Positions 6,850 through 14,622 are shown, counted from the first letter of the stretch. The stretch is DNA of 18,286 nt from Streptomyces violens (GCF_000717745.1 NZ_JOBH01000033.1:1-18286); one strand, 5' to 3'. A program made the numbers and translations. The notes: generated from the letters alone by a model not told the origin.

Positions 6850-7407
6850 TCACCCAGCCTTGTGGCGCTGGTAATGACGCGCAACGCGGGCGCGATTGCC
6901 GCACCGAGCCGCCGAACACCACCGGCGACGTGGATGCTGCGGCAGAAAGAGGAGCACGCAGTCGTCCGCCTCGCACACGCGGATCTTCTGAGCCGTGGGG
7001 TCCGCGAGCAGCTCCACGGCGGCCTCGGCCAGCCACGCCGCGAGGCGGACGCCGGGCCGCCCATCTCGGCGGCGCTGGGCCACCAACTTCCCGTCCCGCC
7101 ACGACAATTCACACGTCACAGGAGCGGCGCGCTGCGCGTCATTGAGCCCGGTGATGTCTGTGGCTGCGGGAGCCTGCCCCGTCCGGACGCGCTCGAGAAC
7201 GCGGGCGACGTGTTCCCGCACCGTCAGAACCGCAGCAAGGTCGGCAGGCTTCAGATTCGCCGGCACGCCTTCCGGCAGCCGGTCGGCCTGCAGTGCCCAC
7301 CAGGTGCGCAGATCTTCCGGGGTCCGGAGCAGCTCTCCTGTGGCCGGCTGCGTGTTGATCAGATCGAGCGCCAGCGGCTCTCCGGTCAGCGGGAACAGAT
7401 CACTCAC
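6850..7407 (-). CDS. CGNR zinc finger (ABATE domain) transcriptional regulator
   Basis: A 185-aa protein. The N-terminus FPLTGEPLALDLINT is the usual opening of ABATE-domain proteins, and the C-terminus is a CGNR zinc finger: Cys145-x4-Cys150-x13-Cys164-x4-Cys169 followed by GNR (CSAARCGNRARVARHYQRH), a likely nucleic-acid-binding module. The start GTG 7407 is preferred to the longer frame because it directly precedes the conserved opening and has TAGCAT 7 nt upstream, suggesting a leaderless mRNA; no Shine-Dalgarno is visible. A CTAATGC box (7412-7418) covers this promoter and recurs before the hydrolase at 4125, so autoregulation and control of the hydrolase are plausible. The gene follows the TetR gene by 55 nt on the same strand. 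Confidence 0.88.
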   Translation of the reverse strand: MSDLFPLTGEPLALDLINTQPATGELLRTPEDLRTWWALQADRLPEGVPANLKPADLAAVLTVREHVARVLERVRTGQAPAATDITGLNDAQRAAPVTCELSWRDGKLVAQRRRDGRPGVRLAAWLAEAAVELLADPTAQKIRVCEADDCVLLFLPQHPRRRWCSAARCGNRARVARHYQRHKAG

Positions 7408-7450
7408 GAAACTAATGCTATCGCGACGGATCGAGAGGTTAGCTATGCCG
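7405..7450 (-). promoter_or_regulatory. Promoter region of the CGNR gene with CTAATGC box
   Basis: On the minus strand TAGCAT (7420-7415), a -10-like hexamer, is followed by 7 nt and the GTG start. CTAATGC (7412-7418, plus strand) overlaps it. TTAGCTATGCC about 20 bp further out resembles TATAGCTAATGCC in the hydrolase promoter (4087-4099). Confidence 0.45.
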
Positions 7451-7462
7451 GCACCCGGCCGG

Positions 7463-8041
7463 TCAGGAGTTGGCGAGCGGTGCCGCCGCCAGGGCTGCGG
7501 CCAACGGCTTGACCCGCACAAAGGCGGCGCCCCCTTCATCCACCGAGGCGACCTTGGCGCCATCGAAGAGGGCCAGGATCACGCGGGCCACCTCGGCCCG
7601 TTCGGCCGGGGTCGCGCGGACCACGCTGGCTTCGATGTGGGCCAACAAGCGCCCCTTCTGCTCGGCGACGACGTCCGCCGCACGGCTTTTGGCGTCCAAT
7701 CGCTCGGCGGCCACGTTGAGGAAGCAGCACCCCTGATAGTCCGCGGCATCGGCACTGGCGGCCGCGCTGTCGAAGAGGGCCTCGATCCGCCCTGGACCGG
7801 CCTCCGCCATCGCCTCGACCCTGCCCATGTCCGCATATGAACGCTCCGCCTCGCGCCGCAGGTAGGCCTCGACGAGTTCGTTCTTGGAGCGGAAGTGCGC
7901 GTACAGGCTGGCCTTGGCGACCTCGGCCTCCCTCACTACTCGATCGACGCCGATCGCGCGCACCCCGTGGGCGTAGAACAGGCGGGCCGCCGTGTCCAGG
8001 ATGCGCTCTCGTACTGCTGAATCAGCGGCTGTCCTCTGCAT
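7463..8041 (-). CDS. TetR-family regulator divergent from MerA-like reductase
   Basis: A 192-aa TetR/AcrR repressor. The N-terminal DNA-binding domain covers about 8-56 with the helix-turn-helix at 31-50 (GVDRVVREAEVAKASLYAHF), followed by a ligand-binding domain with YQGCCFLNVAAE (107-118), a motif common in TetR proteins for small electrophilic or aromatic ligands. It starts at ATG 8041. No Shine-Dalgarno is seen; TACGGT (8054-8049) lies 7 nt before the ATG, suggesting a leaderless mRNA. The intergenic region shared with the reductase gene contains the palindrome GACAGAC-CT-GTCTGTC, its probable operator, so it likely represses both genes. The two Cys (111-112) might sense thiol-reactive compounds; this is a guess. 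Confidence 0.9.
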   Translation of the reverse strand: MQRTAADSAVRERILDTAARLFYAHGVRAIGVDRVVREAEVAKASLYAHFRSKNELVEAYLRREAERSYADMGRVEAMAEAGPGRIEALFDSAAASADAADYQGCCFLNVAAERLDAKSRAADVVAEQKGRLLAHIEASVVRATPAERAEVARVILALFDGAKVASVDEGGAAFVRVKPLAAALAAAPLANS

Positions 8042-8053
8042 GAACTTGACCGT

Positions 8054-8096
8054 ACCAGACAGATCCGTCTACGTTGACCAGACAGACCTGTCTGTC
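8054..8096 (+). promoter_or_regulatory. TetR operator pair in divergent promoter
   Basis: GACAGAC-CT-GTCTGTC (8081-8096) is a perfect 7-2-7 palindrome. A degenerate copy, GACAGAT-CC-GTCTACG (8058-8073), lies 23 bp away, and ACCAGACAGA is repeated directly at 8054-8063 and 8077-8086. TTGACC (8075-8080) is a possible -35 box of the reductase gene, which would put the perfect palindrome in its promoter spacer. Confidence 0.7.
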
Positions 8097-8132
8097 CACT
8101 GGTTCGATTCCACTCGCAAAGAAGGCCTCGCC

Positions 8133-9575
8133 ATGCCCAAGGCGCAGAATGCACGCCCCACCGCCACCACCCGGACCTACGACCTCGCGATCATCGGCGC
8201 CGGCTCCGCCGCGAAGAGCGCGGCCGGGGAGGCGCGGCGACGCGGCAAGTCGGTTGTCATGGTGGAGCGCGCAACCCCCGGTGGCACCTGCCTGAACGTT
8301 GGCTGCGTTCCCTCCAAGCACCTGCTGGCCGCCGCCGCCGTGCGCGCCACCGCCGCAGGCGAGAAGTTCCCCGGTATCGAGACCGCCGCGCGTCCGGTCG
8401 ATCTGGCCGCGCTCGTCGAGGACAAGGACCGCTTCCTGGCTCAGCTGCGGGACCGCGACCACATCAAGGGCACAGCAGCGGCCGGCATCGACCTGCTGCA
8501 GGGCGACGCGTCCTTCGCCCCCGCCACCCAGCAGGAACGACCTACGCTGATCGTCGCCGACGAACACGGCGAAGAGACCCGGATCACGGCGGAGCGGGTC
8601 CTGGTCGCCAGCGGCGCCCAGCCGTTCATCCCGCCTGTGCCGGGGCTGCGAGATGTCGAGTACCTCACCTCGTCCACGGCGATGTCGCTGAAGGAGATCC
8701 CGGGCTCGCTCCTCGTCGTTGGCGGCAACGCAATCGGCCTGGAGCAGGCGCAGCTCTTCGCCCGGCTCGGATCGGACGTCACCGTGGTCGAAATGGCCCC
8801 GCGCATCGCCCCGTTCGAGGACCCGGACATCTCCGAGGCGCTGGAGAAGGCACTGTCCGGCGAGGGGATCACCTTCCGCACCGGAGCGAACCTGACCGGC
8901 GTACGACCGGGGGCGAACGGCATCGTCGCCTCGGTCGCGGTCGAAGGCGGCGCCCTCGACCTTGCCGCTGAGAAGATCCTCATCGCCACCGGGCGCCGCC
9001 CGGTGACCCGCGGTCTGAACCTCGAGGCCGTCGCCGTCCCCACCGGCCCCCGCGGCGAGATCATGGTGGACGAGCACCTGCGCACCGCGCACCCGCGCAT
9101 CTGGGCGGCGGGCGATGTCACCGGGCAGCACCAGTTCGTCTATGTGGCAGGCGCACAGGGCGTCGCCGCCGTGAGCAACATGTACGACGGCGAGCCGCAG
9201 CCCCTGGACTACACCGCCCTGCCTCGAGTCACCTTCACCTCACCCGCGCTCGCCTCGGTCGGCATGACGGCCACGGATGCGGCTGCGGCCGGGATGCCGT
9301 ACGAGACGCGCGAGCTGCCGCTCGCCTTCGTTCCGCGCGCGATGATCGCCCGGAATCCCGACGGCATCGTCAAACTGGTCTCCGACCCGAGGACGGGCAA
9401 GCTCCTGGGCGTTCATATGGTCGGCGCCGAGGCCGGCGAGGTCATCACCGCTGCCACCTACGCGCTCTCGGCGGGACTCACTGTCCAGCAGTTGGCGGGC
9501 ACGTGGTCCCCGTTCCTGACCATGGCCGAGTCGCTGAGGATCGCGGCCACGATGCCGCCCGTGGTCACCATCTGA
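8133..9575 (+). CDS. MerA-like FAD-dependent pyridine nucleotide-disulfide reductase
   Basis: A 480-aa class I flavoprotein disulfide reductase. It shows the FAD-binding GxGxxA motif (IIGAGSAAKSA, 20-30), the redox disulfide GGTCLNVGCVPSK (Cys53, Cys58), a second Rossmann motif (VVGGNAIGLEQAQ) and the FAD motif ATGRRP...AAGDVTG. The C-terminus reads TWSPFLTMAESLRIAATMPP, aligning with the MerA dimerisation end rather than the HP(T/S)xxE of lipoamide dehydrogenase. The C-terminal Cys pair that hands Hg(II) to MerA is absent (it ends VVTI), and so is an N-terminal HMA domain. It is therefore probably not a functional mercuric reductase; another disulfide, quinone or electrophile substrate is likely. 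The ATG 8133 start has GAAGG (8121-8125) at 7-nt spacing; the frame is open upstream into the operators. Confidence 0.9.
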   Translation: MPKAQNARPTATTRTYDLAIIGAGSAAKSAAGEARRRGKSVVMVERATPGGTCLNVGCVPSKHLLAAAAVRATAAGEKFPGIETAARPVDLAALVEDKDRFLAQLRDRDHIKGTAAAGIDLLQGDASFAPATQQERPTLIVADEHGEETRITAERVLVASGAQPFIPPVPGLRDVEYLTSSTAMSLKEIPGSLLVVGGNAIGLEQAQLFARLGSDVTVVEMAPRIAPFEDPDISEALEKALSGEGITFRTGANLTGVRPGANGIVASVAVEGGALDLAAEKILIATGRRPVTRGLNLEAVAVPTGPRGEIMVDEHLRTAHPRIWAAGDVTGQHQFVYVAGAQGVAAVSNMYDGEPQPLDYTALPRVTFTSPALASVGMTATDAAAAGMPYETRELPLAFVPRAMIARNPDGIVKLVSDPRTGKLLGVHMVGAEAGEVITAATYALSAGLTVQQLAGTWSPFLTMAESLRIAATMPPVVTI

Positions 9576-9637
9576 GGGCCGCCACGGCGAGAGACTCCCC
9601 ACCGGTCCTCCCGAAGGGCACGTACGCGTTACTTTCA

Positions 9638-9661
9638 ATACACTTCGTACCGAATTGAAAA
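9638..9661 (+). promoter_or_regulatory. Operator-like element, copy 2 (orphan)
   Basis: ATACA, spacer CTTCGTAC, CGAAT, then TGAAAA. It matches copy 3 (16567-16590) at 19 of 24 positions and sits about the same distance before an ATG (9669), yet the sequence after that ATG is the 3' end of a TetR gene on the other strand. Outer arms TTTCAAT (9633-9639)/ATTGAAA (9654-9660) add symmetry. No plus-strand gene follows, so it may be a relic promoter. Confidence 0.5.
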
Positions 9662-9674
9662 CAGAGACATGCGT

Positions 9675-10376
9675 CTACGCCTCACTTCGTCCCGGAGTCG
9701 ACCCCACGCGCTCCAGCGCGTCGACACCCTCAGCGGTAAGAAGGTCCGTGATCGCCGTACGCACATGGGGGGCCATGGCGACAGTGGGTTCGAAGCCCCA
9801 CTGCGTCTGCAGGCCGTCCATTACGGCGGTGAGCCGGACGGCCGCCTCGTCGGGATCGACGTCGGGGCGCAGGTAGCCGGCGCGGGCGGCCGCCCGCAGG
9901 GCACTGGCCGTGCCGCGGCGGATGCCCGCGTAACGGCCCCGGAAGTAGGCGTGGGCCGGATGGGCGGGGTCGGAGGCCTCGACCGACAGGCGGGTGAAGA
10001 GGTCGATCATGCCCGGCGAGCGCTCGTTGTTCTCGGCGAGGTCGATCATGCCGCGCAGAATGCCGACCCCTCCGCGGACACGTGCGTAGGGAGTGAAGAA
10101 CTCCCGGTCGCGGGCGTCCCGGTCCTCCAGGACGGCCTGCAGCAGCGCTTCTTTGCTCTCGAAGTGCCGCATCAGCCCTGCCCGGGAGATCCCCACCGCC
10201 TGGGCGATGTCTCGGACGGTCGCCCCGGCAAACCCGCTCACCGCGAAGTGCTCAGCGGCAATACGGACGATCGCGCGGCGGCGGGCACGGCCATTGGCAT
10301 AGCCGCCGGACCGCACTCCGGGACGCTCGCCGGACTCGGAACCAAGGGGGGACTGGGAAGGGGCGGAAGTTTGCAC
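9675..10376 (-). CDS. TetR-family regulator divergent from GH3 gene
   Basis: A 233-aa TetR protein with a Ser/Gly-rich N-terminal arm, the helix-turn-helix at 53-72 (TVRDIAQAVGISRAGLMRHF) and a larger C-terminal ligand domain. Start choice: GTG 10376 has TATTCT (10388-10383) 6 nt upstream, fitting a leaderless mRNA; the longer GTG 10412 has no RBS or promoter sign. It is divergent from the GH3 gene across about 210 bp that holds the inverted repeat GAGCCAC/GTGGCTC, so it probably represses the GH3-MFS pair in response to a glycoside or aglycone. The last codons lie 13 nt from the orphan operator-like element, which is more likely a coincidence of rearrangement than its own operator. Confidence 0.88.
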   Translation of the reverse strand: MQTSAPSQSPLGSESGERPGVRSGGYANGRARRRAIVRIAAEHFAVSGFAGATVRDIAQAVGISRAGLMRHFESKEALLQAVLEDRDARDREFFTPYARVRGGVGILRGMIDLAENNERSPGMIDLFTRLSVEASDPAHPAHAYFRGRYAGIRRGTASALRAAARAGYLRPDVDPDEAAVRLTAVMDGLQTQWGFEPTVAMAPHVRTAITDLLTAEGVDALERVGSTPGRSEA

Positions 10377-10422
10377 GGGCCCAGAATAGAACCCTGGCCC
10401 GAAAGGTGACACGCGTGCAACA

Positions 10423-10453
10423 ATTCGAATCGAGCCACTGCCACCGGTGGCTC
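10423..10453. promoter_or_regulatory. Inverted repeats between TetR and GH3 genes
   Basis: GAGCCAC (10432-10438) and GTGGCTC (10447-10453) are perfect 7-bp arms; inside lies the 10-bp palindrome CCACCGGTGG (10441-10450), and ATTCGAAT (10423-10430) is adjacent. As the only clear symmetric sites in this divergent gap, they are candidate operators for the TetR protein at 9675-10376. Confidence 0.45.
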
Positions 10454-10587
10454 AGAACGAGGGTTTCCTGTGCCGTGGGGTGCATCCCCGCGCAGCAGGC
10501 CCGTCCCCGGACTACAGGCATCGTCTGGTTCGGGCTCGGCAGCGGTCGCCCTCGGTGCAATGAGATTGATGGAGAGGGCGCCCACTC

Positions 10588-12603
10588 ATGCGCGACACCA
10601 CGCAGCACCCCTACCAGGACCCCACCCTGGCCCCGGCCCAGCGCGCCGAGGACCTGCTCGCCCGGCTACCGCTCGAGGACAAGGCCGGCCTGATGTTCCA
10701 GCCGCTGACCGTCATCGGTGACTTCGACGCGCCGGGCCCGATCGGCTACCCCTCGACCCGCACCCTTCTCGAGCGCCGGATCAACCACTTCAACACCCTC
10801 CAGGCGCTCAGCGTCCGAGAGATGGCCGAGTGGGCCAACGCCGTACAGCGCGAGATCCGCGAGCGCCAGCCCTTTGCGGTACCAGCCACCATTTCCAGTG
10901 ACCCTCGGCACGCCTTCGGCAACAACCCGGGCACCGGCATGGCCGCGGGCCCCTTCTCCCAGTGGCCCGAGCAGCTCGGCTTCGGTGCCCTGGACGACCC
11001 GGAGCTGACCGAGCGTTTCGCGGACACCGTGCGCCGCGAGTACCGCGCCGTCGGTATTGCGCTCGGCCTGCATCCGCAGATCGATCTGGCCACCGACCCG
11101 CGCTGGTCGCGTGCCGGCGGCACGTACGGCCAGAGCGTGGAGGTCACCAAGCGCCTGGCCCTGGCCTATGTCCGCGGCCTGCAGGGCGTGCAGCTCGGGC
11201 CGCAGTCGGTCGCGGCGATGGGCAAGCACTTCCCCGGCGGTGGCCCGCAAAAGGACGGCGAGGACCCGCACTTCGACTATGGACGCGAGCAGGTGTATCC
11301 GGGCGGCACGTGGGGCATGCACCTGGAGCCGTTCGAGGAGGTCCTGGACGCGGGGATCTCACAGATCATGCCGTACTACGGCGTCCCTGTCGGCACCGAG
11401 TACGACGAGGTCGGCTTCAGCTTCAACGCGCAGATCGTCAACGGGCTGCTGCGCGACAAGCTGGGCTTCGACGGCATCGTCTGCAGCGACTGGGGCATCC
11501 TCAGCGCCACCCCATGGGGCGTGGAACACCTGAGCTTCGAACAACGCATGGTCAAGGCGCTGGAGGCCGGGATCGACCAGTTCGGCGGCGAGGCCCGCCC
11601 CGACATCCTGCTCCGCCTCGTCGCCAAGGGGCAGGTGAGCGAGGAACGCATCAACACTTCCGCACGCCGCCTGCTGCGCGAGAAGTTCACCCTGGGCCTG
11701 TTCGACGAGCCGCTCGTGGACGTCGAGCGCGCCGAGCTGACGGTCGGCACCCCCGAAGCCAAAGCAGCGGGCATGGCGGCACAGGCCGCCGCACACGCCT
11801 TGCTCACCAACCATGAGGGACCGGCCCATCTCCCCCTGAAGAAGAACATCAACGTCTACGTGGAGGGCATGGATCCGGTCGCCCTGGCCGGCCGCGCGAA
11901 CGTGGTCGCCACCCCGGCGGAAGCCGATGTCGCCGTCCTGCGGCTGGCCGCCCCGTTCGAGCAGCGCGGTGTCCCCGGCGACCTGGAGTCCTTCTTCCAC
12001 GCCGGCTCGCTCGACTTCCCCGCCGACGACATCGCCCATGTGGCCGCAATCAGCGCGCAGGTCCCCACCGTCATTGATGTCTACCTGGATCGCGCTGCCG
12101 TTCTTTCGCCGCTCGTACCGCTCGCCTCAGCACTTGTCGCCGACTTCGGCGCCAGCGACGAGGCGTTCGCACGCGTGCTGTTCGGCGAGGCCGCCCCGCA
12201 GGGCAAGCTGCCTTTCGAGCTGCCGTCGTCGATGGCCGAGGTCGAGGCCAGCCGCCCGGACGTACCCTCCGACACCCCCCATCCCGCCTTCCCGTTCGGC
12301 CACGGCCTGCGCTACCCGGACGACTGGACTCCGCGCCCGCAGCCGACCGAGACCGAACGGGCCGCCACCACGCTGGCCCGCCCACGAGGCGGCCGCTACC
12401 GGCTGCACCGCACAAGCGTCGGCCTGCTTCTGAAGGACCCCGAGGCGAAGGTCCTGCTCACCGAGGGCCTCCCGCAGTTGTTCGACCACCCCATGCTGAA
12501 CGTCTCGCTCGGCATGGACATCGAGACGGTCACCACGATGGTCGCAGCCGACCTCCCCGCCGAGACCAGGGCCGCATTCCTCGCACGCCTCGCCGCCCTG
12601 TAA
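10588..12603 (+). CDS. Glycoside hydrolase family 3 beta-glucosidase-like protein
   Basis: A 671-aa protein without a signal peptide, so intracellular. The GH3 N-terminal barrel shows DPRHAFG (105-111), the KHFPGG motif (213-218) and the nucleophile motif GFDGIVCSDWG with Asp301. A GH3 C-terminal domain follows, with GEAAPQGKLPFELP and PAFPFGHGLRY, in which the acid/base residue usually lies. The last 70 or so residues (about 600-671: HRTSVGLLLKDPEAKVLLTE onward) are an extra helical extension not part of the core GH3 fold. RBS GAGAGGG lies about 10 nt before ATG 10588. Followed by an MFS symporter and flanked by a TetR gene, it probably hydrolyses an imported glycoside, perhaps a plant glycoside or glycosylated antibiotic; the substrate is not readable. 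Confidence 0.92.
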   Translation: MRDTTQHPYQDPTLAPAQRAEDLLARLPLEDKAGLMFQPLTVIGDFDAPGPIGYPSTRTLLERRINHFNTLQALSVREMAEWANAVQREIRERQPFAVPATISSDPRHAFGNNPGTGMAAGPFSQWPEQLGFGALDDPELTERFADTVRREYRAVGIALGLHPQIDLATDPRWSRAGGTYGQSVEVTKRLALAYVRGLQGVQLGPQSVAAMGKHFPGGGPQKDGEDPHFDYGREQVYPGGTWGMHLEPFEEVLDAGISQIMPYYGVPVGTEYDEVGFSFNAQIVNGLLRDKLGFDGIVCSDWGILSATPWGVEHLSFEQRMVKALEAGIDQFGGEARPDILLRLVAKGQVSEERINTSARRLLREKFTLGLFDEPLVDVERAELTVGTPEAKAAGMAAQAAAHALLTNHEGPAHLPLKKNINVYVEGMDPVALAGRANVVATPAEADVAVLRLAAPFEQRGVPGDLESFFHAGSLDFPADDIAHVAAISAQVPTVIDVYLDRAAVLSPLVPLASALVADFGASDEAFARVLFGEAAPQGKLPFELPSSMAEVEASRPDVPSDTPHPAFPFGHGLRYPDDWTPRPQPTETERAATTLARPRGGRYRLHRTSVGLLLKDPEAKVLLTEGLPQLFDHPMLNVSLGMDIETVTTMVAADLPAETRAAFLARLAAL

Positions 12604-12626
12604 CAGCCCCCGCTCCTCTCAACACC

Positions 12627-12675
12627 GCTCGCCCCGGTCCTGCGGCCGTCTGTTGGCCGCCGGGCCGGGGCGAGC
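12627..12675 (+). terminator. Large nested hairpin between GH3 and MFS genes
   Basis: Outer arms GCTCGCCCCGG (12627-12637)/CCGGGGCGAGC (12665-12675) are 11 bp; inner arms GCGGCC (12642-12647)/GGCCGC (12655-12660) are 6 bp. It begins 24 nt after the GH3 stop and ends 33 nt before the MFS start. It could terminate, or act as a processing or stability element that gives the two genes unequal expression. Confidence 0.65.
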
Positions 12676-12708
12676 ACCACAGCCTCCCGACACGGAAAGC
12701 CCAGGACA

Positions 12709-13986
12709 ATGACGTCTCTCTCTTCCCGTCCCGAAGAGGACATCTCGCCGCCCGCCGCACCGGAACCAGTCGCCGGCAAGGGCTTCATCGCGCTCTACAC
12801 CCTCGCGTACCTGGGTATCTGGCTCGCCATCACGGCGCCGATCGTGGTGACGCTGCCTCTGAAGATCAACTCTTTGGTCGGGGCCGACAACGGCCCGAAG
12901 GCCCTCAGCCTCGTCGCCGGAGTCGGCGCTGTCCTCGCAATGATCGGCAACCCCGTCTTCGATCGGCTCAGTGACCGGACCGTCTCCGGGATGGGTATGC
13001 GTCGCCCCTGGATGCTGGCCGGACTGGTCGGCGGCGCGGCCGGCCTGCTCCTCGTCTCCGCCGCCCCTGGCATACCGCTGGTCATCGTCGGCTGGGCGAT
13101 CGCCCAGCTCTCGCTCAACGCGCTGCTGGCCGCCAACGTGGCCGTCCTCGCCGATCAGATCCCCACCCACCAGCGCGGGACCGTCTCCGGCATCCTCGGC
13201 ATCTGCCTCCCGATCGCCATGGTCATCGGCGCGTACGTCGTCCAGGCCGTGTCCGGTCTCGGCCAAACCGCGATGTTCCTCTTCCCGGTCGCCATCGCCG
13301 CGGTACCCGTGATCTTGTTCGTCCTCGTCCTCAAGGACCGCAGGCTCGCTCCCGCCGACCGACCGCAGTGGTCCAGCCGCGATCTGGTCTCCAGCCTGTA
13401 CGTCAATCCCCGCAAGGCACCCGACTTCAGCTGGGCGTGGCTGAGCAGGTTCCTGTTCGTCATGGGTCAGTCGTTCCTCCTGACCTACCAGGCCTTCTAC
13501 CTGCTCAACAAGATCGGCATCAGTGAGGACGACCTGCCCCATCAGGTCTTCGTCGCCACCCTGGTCTCCTCGGCGGTGTGGGTGCTCGCGAGCCTGGTCG
13601 GCGGGCGGCTCTCGGACGTCATGCGCCGCCGCAAGCCCTTCGTCCTGGTCTCCGCCGCCATCTACGCCATCGGTCTGTTCCTGGTGGCGCTCTCCACCGG
13701 CATGCCGATGTTCCTGGTCGCCATGGCCGTTTCCGGCGTCGGCATCGGCATCTACTTCGCCATCGACCTCGCCCTGGTCACCGATGTCCTGCCCGACCCG
13801 GACAACGCCGCGAAGGACCTGGGTGTCTTCAACATCGCCAGCGCCCTGCCCCAGTCCATCGCCCCGGCCATCGCACCCGCGATCCTCACCCTGGGCGGTG
13901 GCGACTACACGATTCTCTTCTACGTCGCGGCCGCGTTCTCGGTCCTCGGAGCCCTCGCCATCCTGAAGGTACGCAAGGTGCGCTGA
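12709..13986 (+). CDS. MFS transporter, sugar/glycoside symporter type
   Basis: A 425-aa, 12-helix MFS protein. After a soluble Pro-rich N-terminus (about 1-24) comes TM1 (IALYTLAYLGIWLAITAP). The loop 2-3 motif reads NPVFDRLSDRTVSGMGMRRP (84-103), the form seen in sugar:cation symporters of the GPH/SLC45-like type rather than in drug exporters, and the equivalent motif GGRLSDVMRRRKP recurs between TM8 and TM9. The start is ATG 12709, with AGGA 4 nt upstream. It lies 105 nt after the GH3 gene on the same strand, so the pair probably imports and then hydrolyses a glycoside. Its 3' end converges on a TetR gene. Confidence 0.88.
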   Translation: MTSLSSRPEEDISPPAAPEPVAGKGFIALYTLAYLGIWLAITAPIVVTLPLKINSLVGADNGPKALSLVAGVGAVLAMIGNPVFDRLSDRTVSGMGMRRPWMLAGLVGGAAGLLLVSAAPGIPLVIVGWAIAQLSLNALLAANVAVLADQIPTHQRGTVSGILGICLPIAMVIGAYVVQAVSGLGQTAMFLFPVAIAAVPVILFVLVLKDRRLAPADRPQWSSRDLVSSLYVNPRKAPDFSWAWLSRFLFVMGQSFLLTYQAFYLLNKIGISEDDLPHQVFVATLVSSAVWVLASLVGGRLSDVMRRRKPFVLVSAAIYAIGLFLVALSTGMPMFLVAMAVSGVGIGIYFAIDLALVTDVLPDPDNAAKDLGVFNIASALPQSIAPAIAPAILTLGGGDYTILFYVAAAFSVLGALAILKVRKVR

Positions 13987-13993
13987 CCGTTCA

Positions 13994-14047
13994 CACCTGA
14001 GGGTCCGGTGCCACCCGCAGATACCGGCGGCATCGAACCCTCAGGTG
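13994..14047. terminator. Bidirectional terminator between convergent genes
   Basis: CACCTGAGGGT (13994-14004) and ACCCTCAGGTG (14037-14047) are perfect 11-bp arms, with an inner CCGGT (14005-14009)/ACCGG (14023-14027). It separates the MFS gene (stop 13986) from the TetR gene on the other strand (stop at 14056). Confidence 0.7.
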
Positions 14048-14055
14048 CACATCGG

Positions 14056-14622
14056 TCAAGCGGGCCGGGCCGCCGCAACCACAGCATCGGTAAGCGATGC
14101 CGCATAGCTCTCGGTGAGCCGGTCGAAATCGAAGAGCAGGGCGTACCACATCGGCCCATAGATCAGGTCGATCAGTACGTCATCGTCAGCGAAGGTGACT
14201 TCTCCGCGTTCCCGGGCGCGGACGATGACCTCGCGAAAGAGCTCCCGGCGCGGATTGATGACGGACTCGACCGCCTTCCGGGCGAAGTCCGAGCCCTGTG
14301 CGGCCTCGGCGGCGACGGCCTGGCTGAAGGCGCTGTTGCTGTCACGGTGGAGGGCGAAGGCCGCCCTCACCATGTGCAGCAGGTCCTCTCGGAAGCTGCC
14401 GGTGTCCGGAACGGGGAAGTTCTCGCGCCCCACGGAATCGAGAGCGGCGAGCAGCAGGTCGCCCTTTGAGGAGTAGCGGCGGTAGAGAGCCTGCTTGGAG
14501 ACTCCGCTGCGGGCCGCTACCCCTTCCATCGTCATTCGCCCGTAGCCCCGTTCGGTGACGAGGTCGAGGGCCGCCTGGTGAATCGCCGCGTCGAGGGCAG
14601 GGTCGCGAGGTCTTCCTTGCAC
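14056..14622 (-). CDS. TetR-family regulator
   Basis: A 188-aa TetR protein with the helix-turn-helix at 31-50 (TMEGVAARSGVSKQALYRRY) and a C-terminal domain of the type often called TetR_C_16 or similar (LIYGPMWYALLFDFDRLTES), usual for drug-pump repressors. GTG 14622 is chosen: TAAGGT (14635-14630) lies 7 nt upstream, giving a leaderless mRNA starting MQGRPRDP, the normal TetR opening. The alternative GTG 14631 overlaps that box. No clear palindrome is seen in its own promoter. It lies downstream of the TPR gene on the same strand, behind a strong hairpin; its targets may be the TPR-exporter divergon or genes elsewhere. Confidence 0.88.
   Translation of the reverse strand: MQGRPRDPALDAAIHQAALDLVTERGYGRMTMEGVAARSGVSKQALYRRYSSKGDLLLAALDSVGRENFPVPDTGSFREDLLHMVRAAFALHRDSNSAFSQAVAAEAAQGSDFARKAVESVINPRRELFREVIVRARERGEVTFADDDVLIDLIYGPMWYALLFDFDRLTESYAASLTDAVVAAARPA

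Noticed and set aside
4257..7112. A 951-codon open frame on the minus strand across the hydrolase and the DHA2 exporter
   Set aside because: It is antisense to two genes with clear family motifs and RBSs, its composition is low-complexity and polar, and it is a common artefact of high-GC codon bias.
9669..10409. A 246-codon plus-strand frame starting just after the orphan operator
   Set aside because: It is antisense to a TetR gene with a clear helix-turn-helix and has no recognisable motifs, although its promoter-like context is odd and reported separately.
12619..13542. A 307-codon minus-strand frame over the sugar-type MFS gene
   Set aside because: Rich in Asp, Gly, Glu and Arg, typical of the reverse of membrane-protein codons in GC-rich DNA; no motif.
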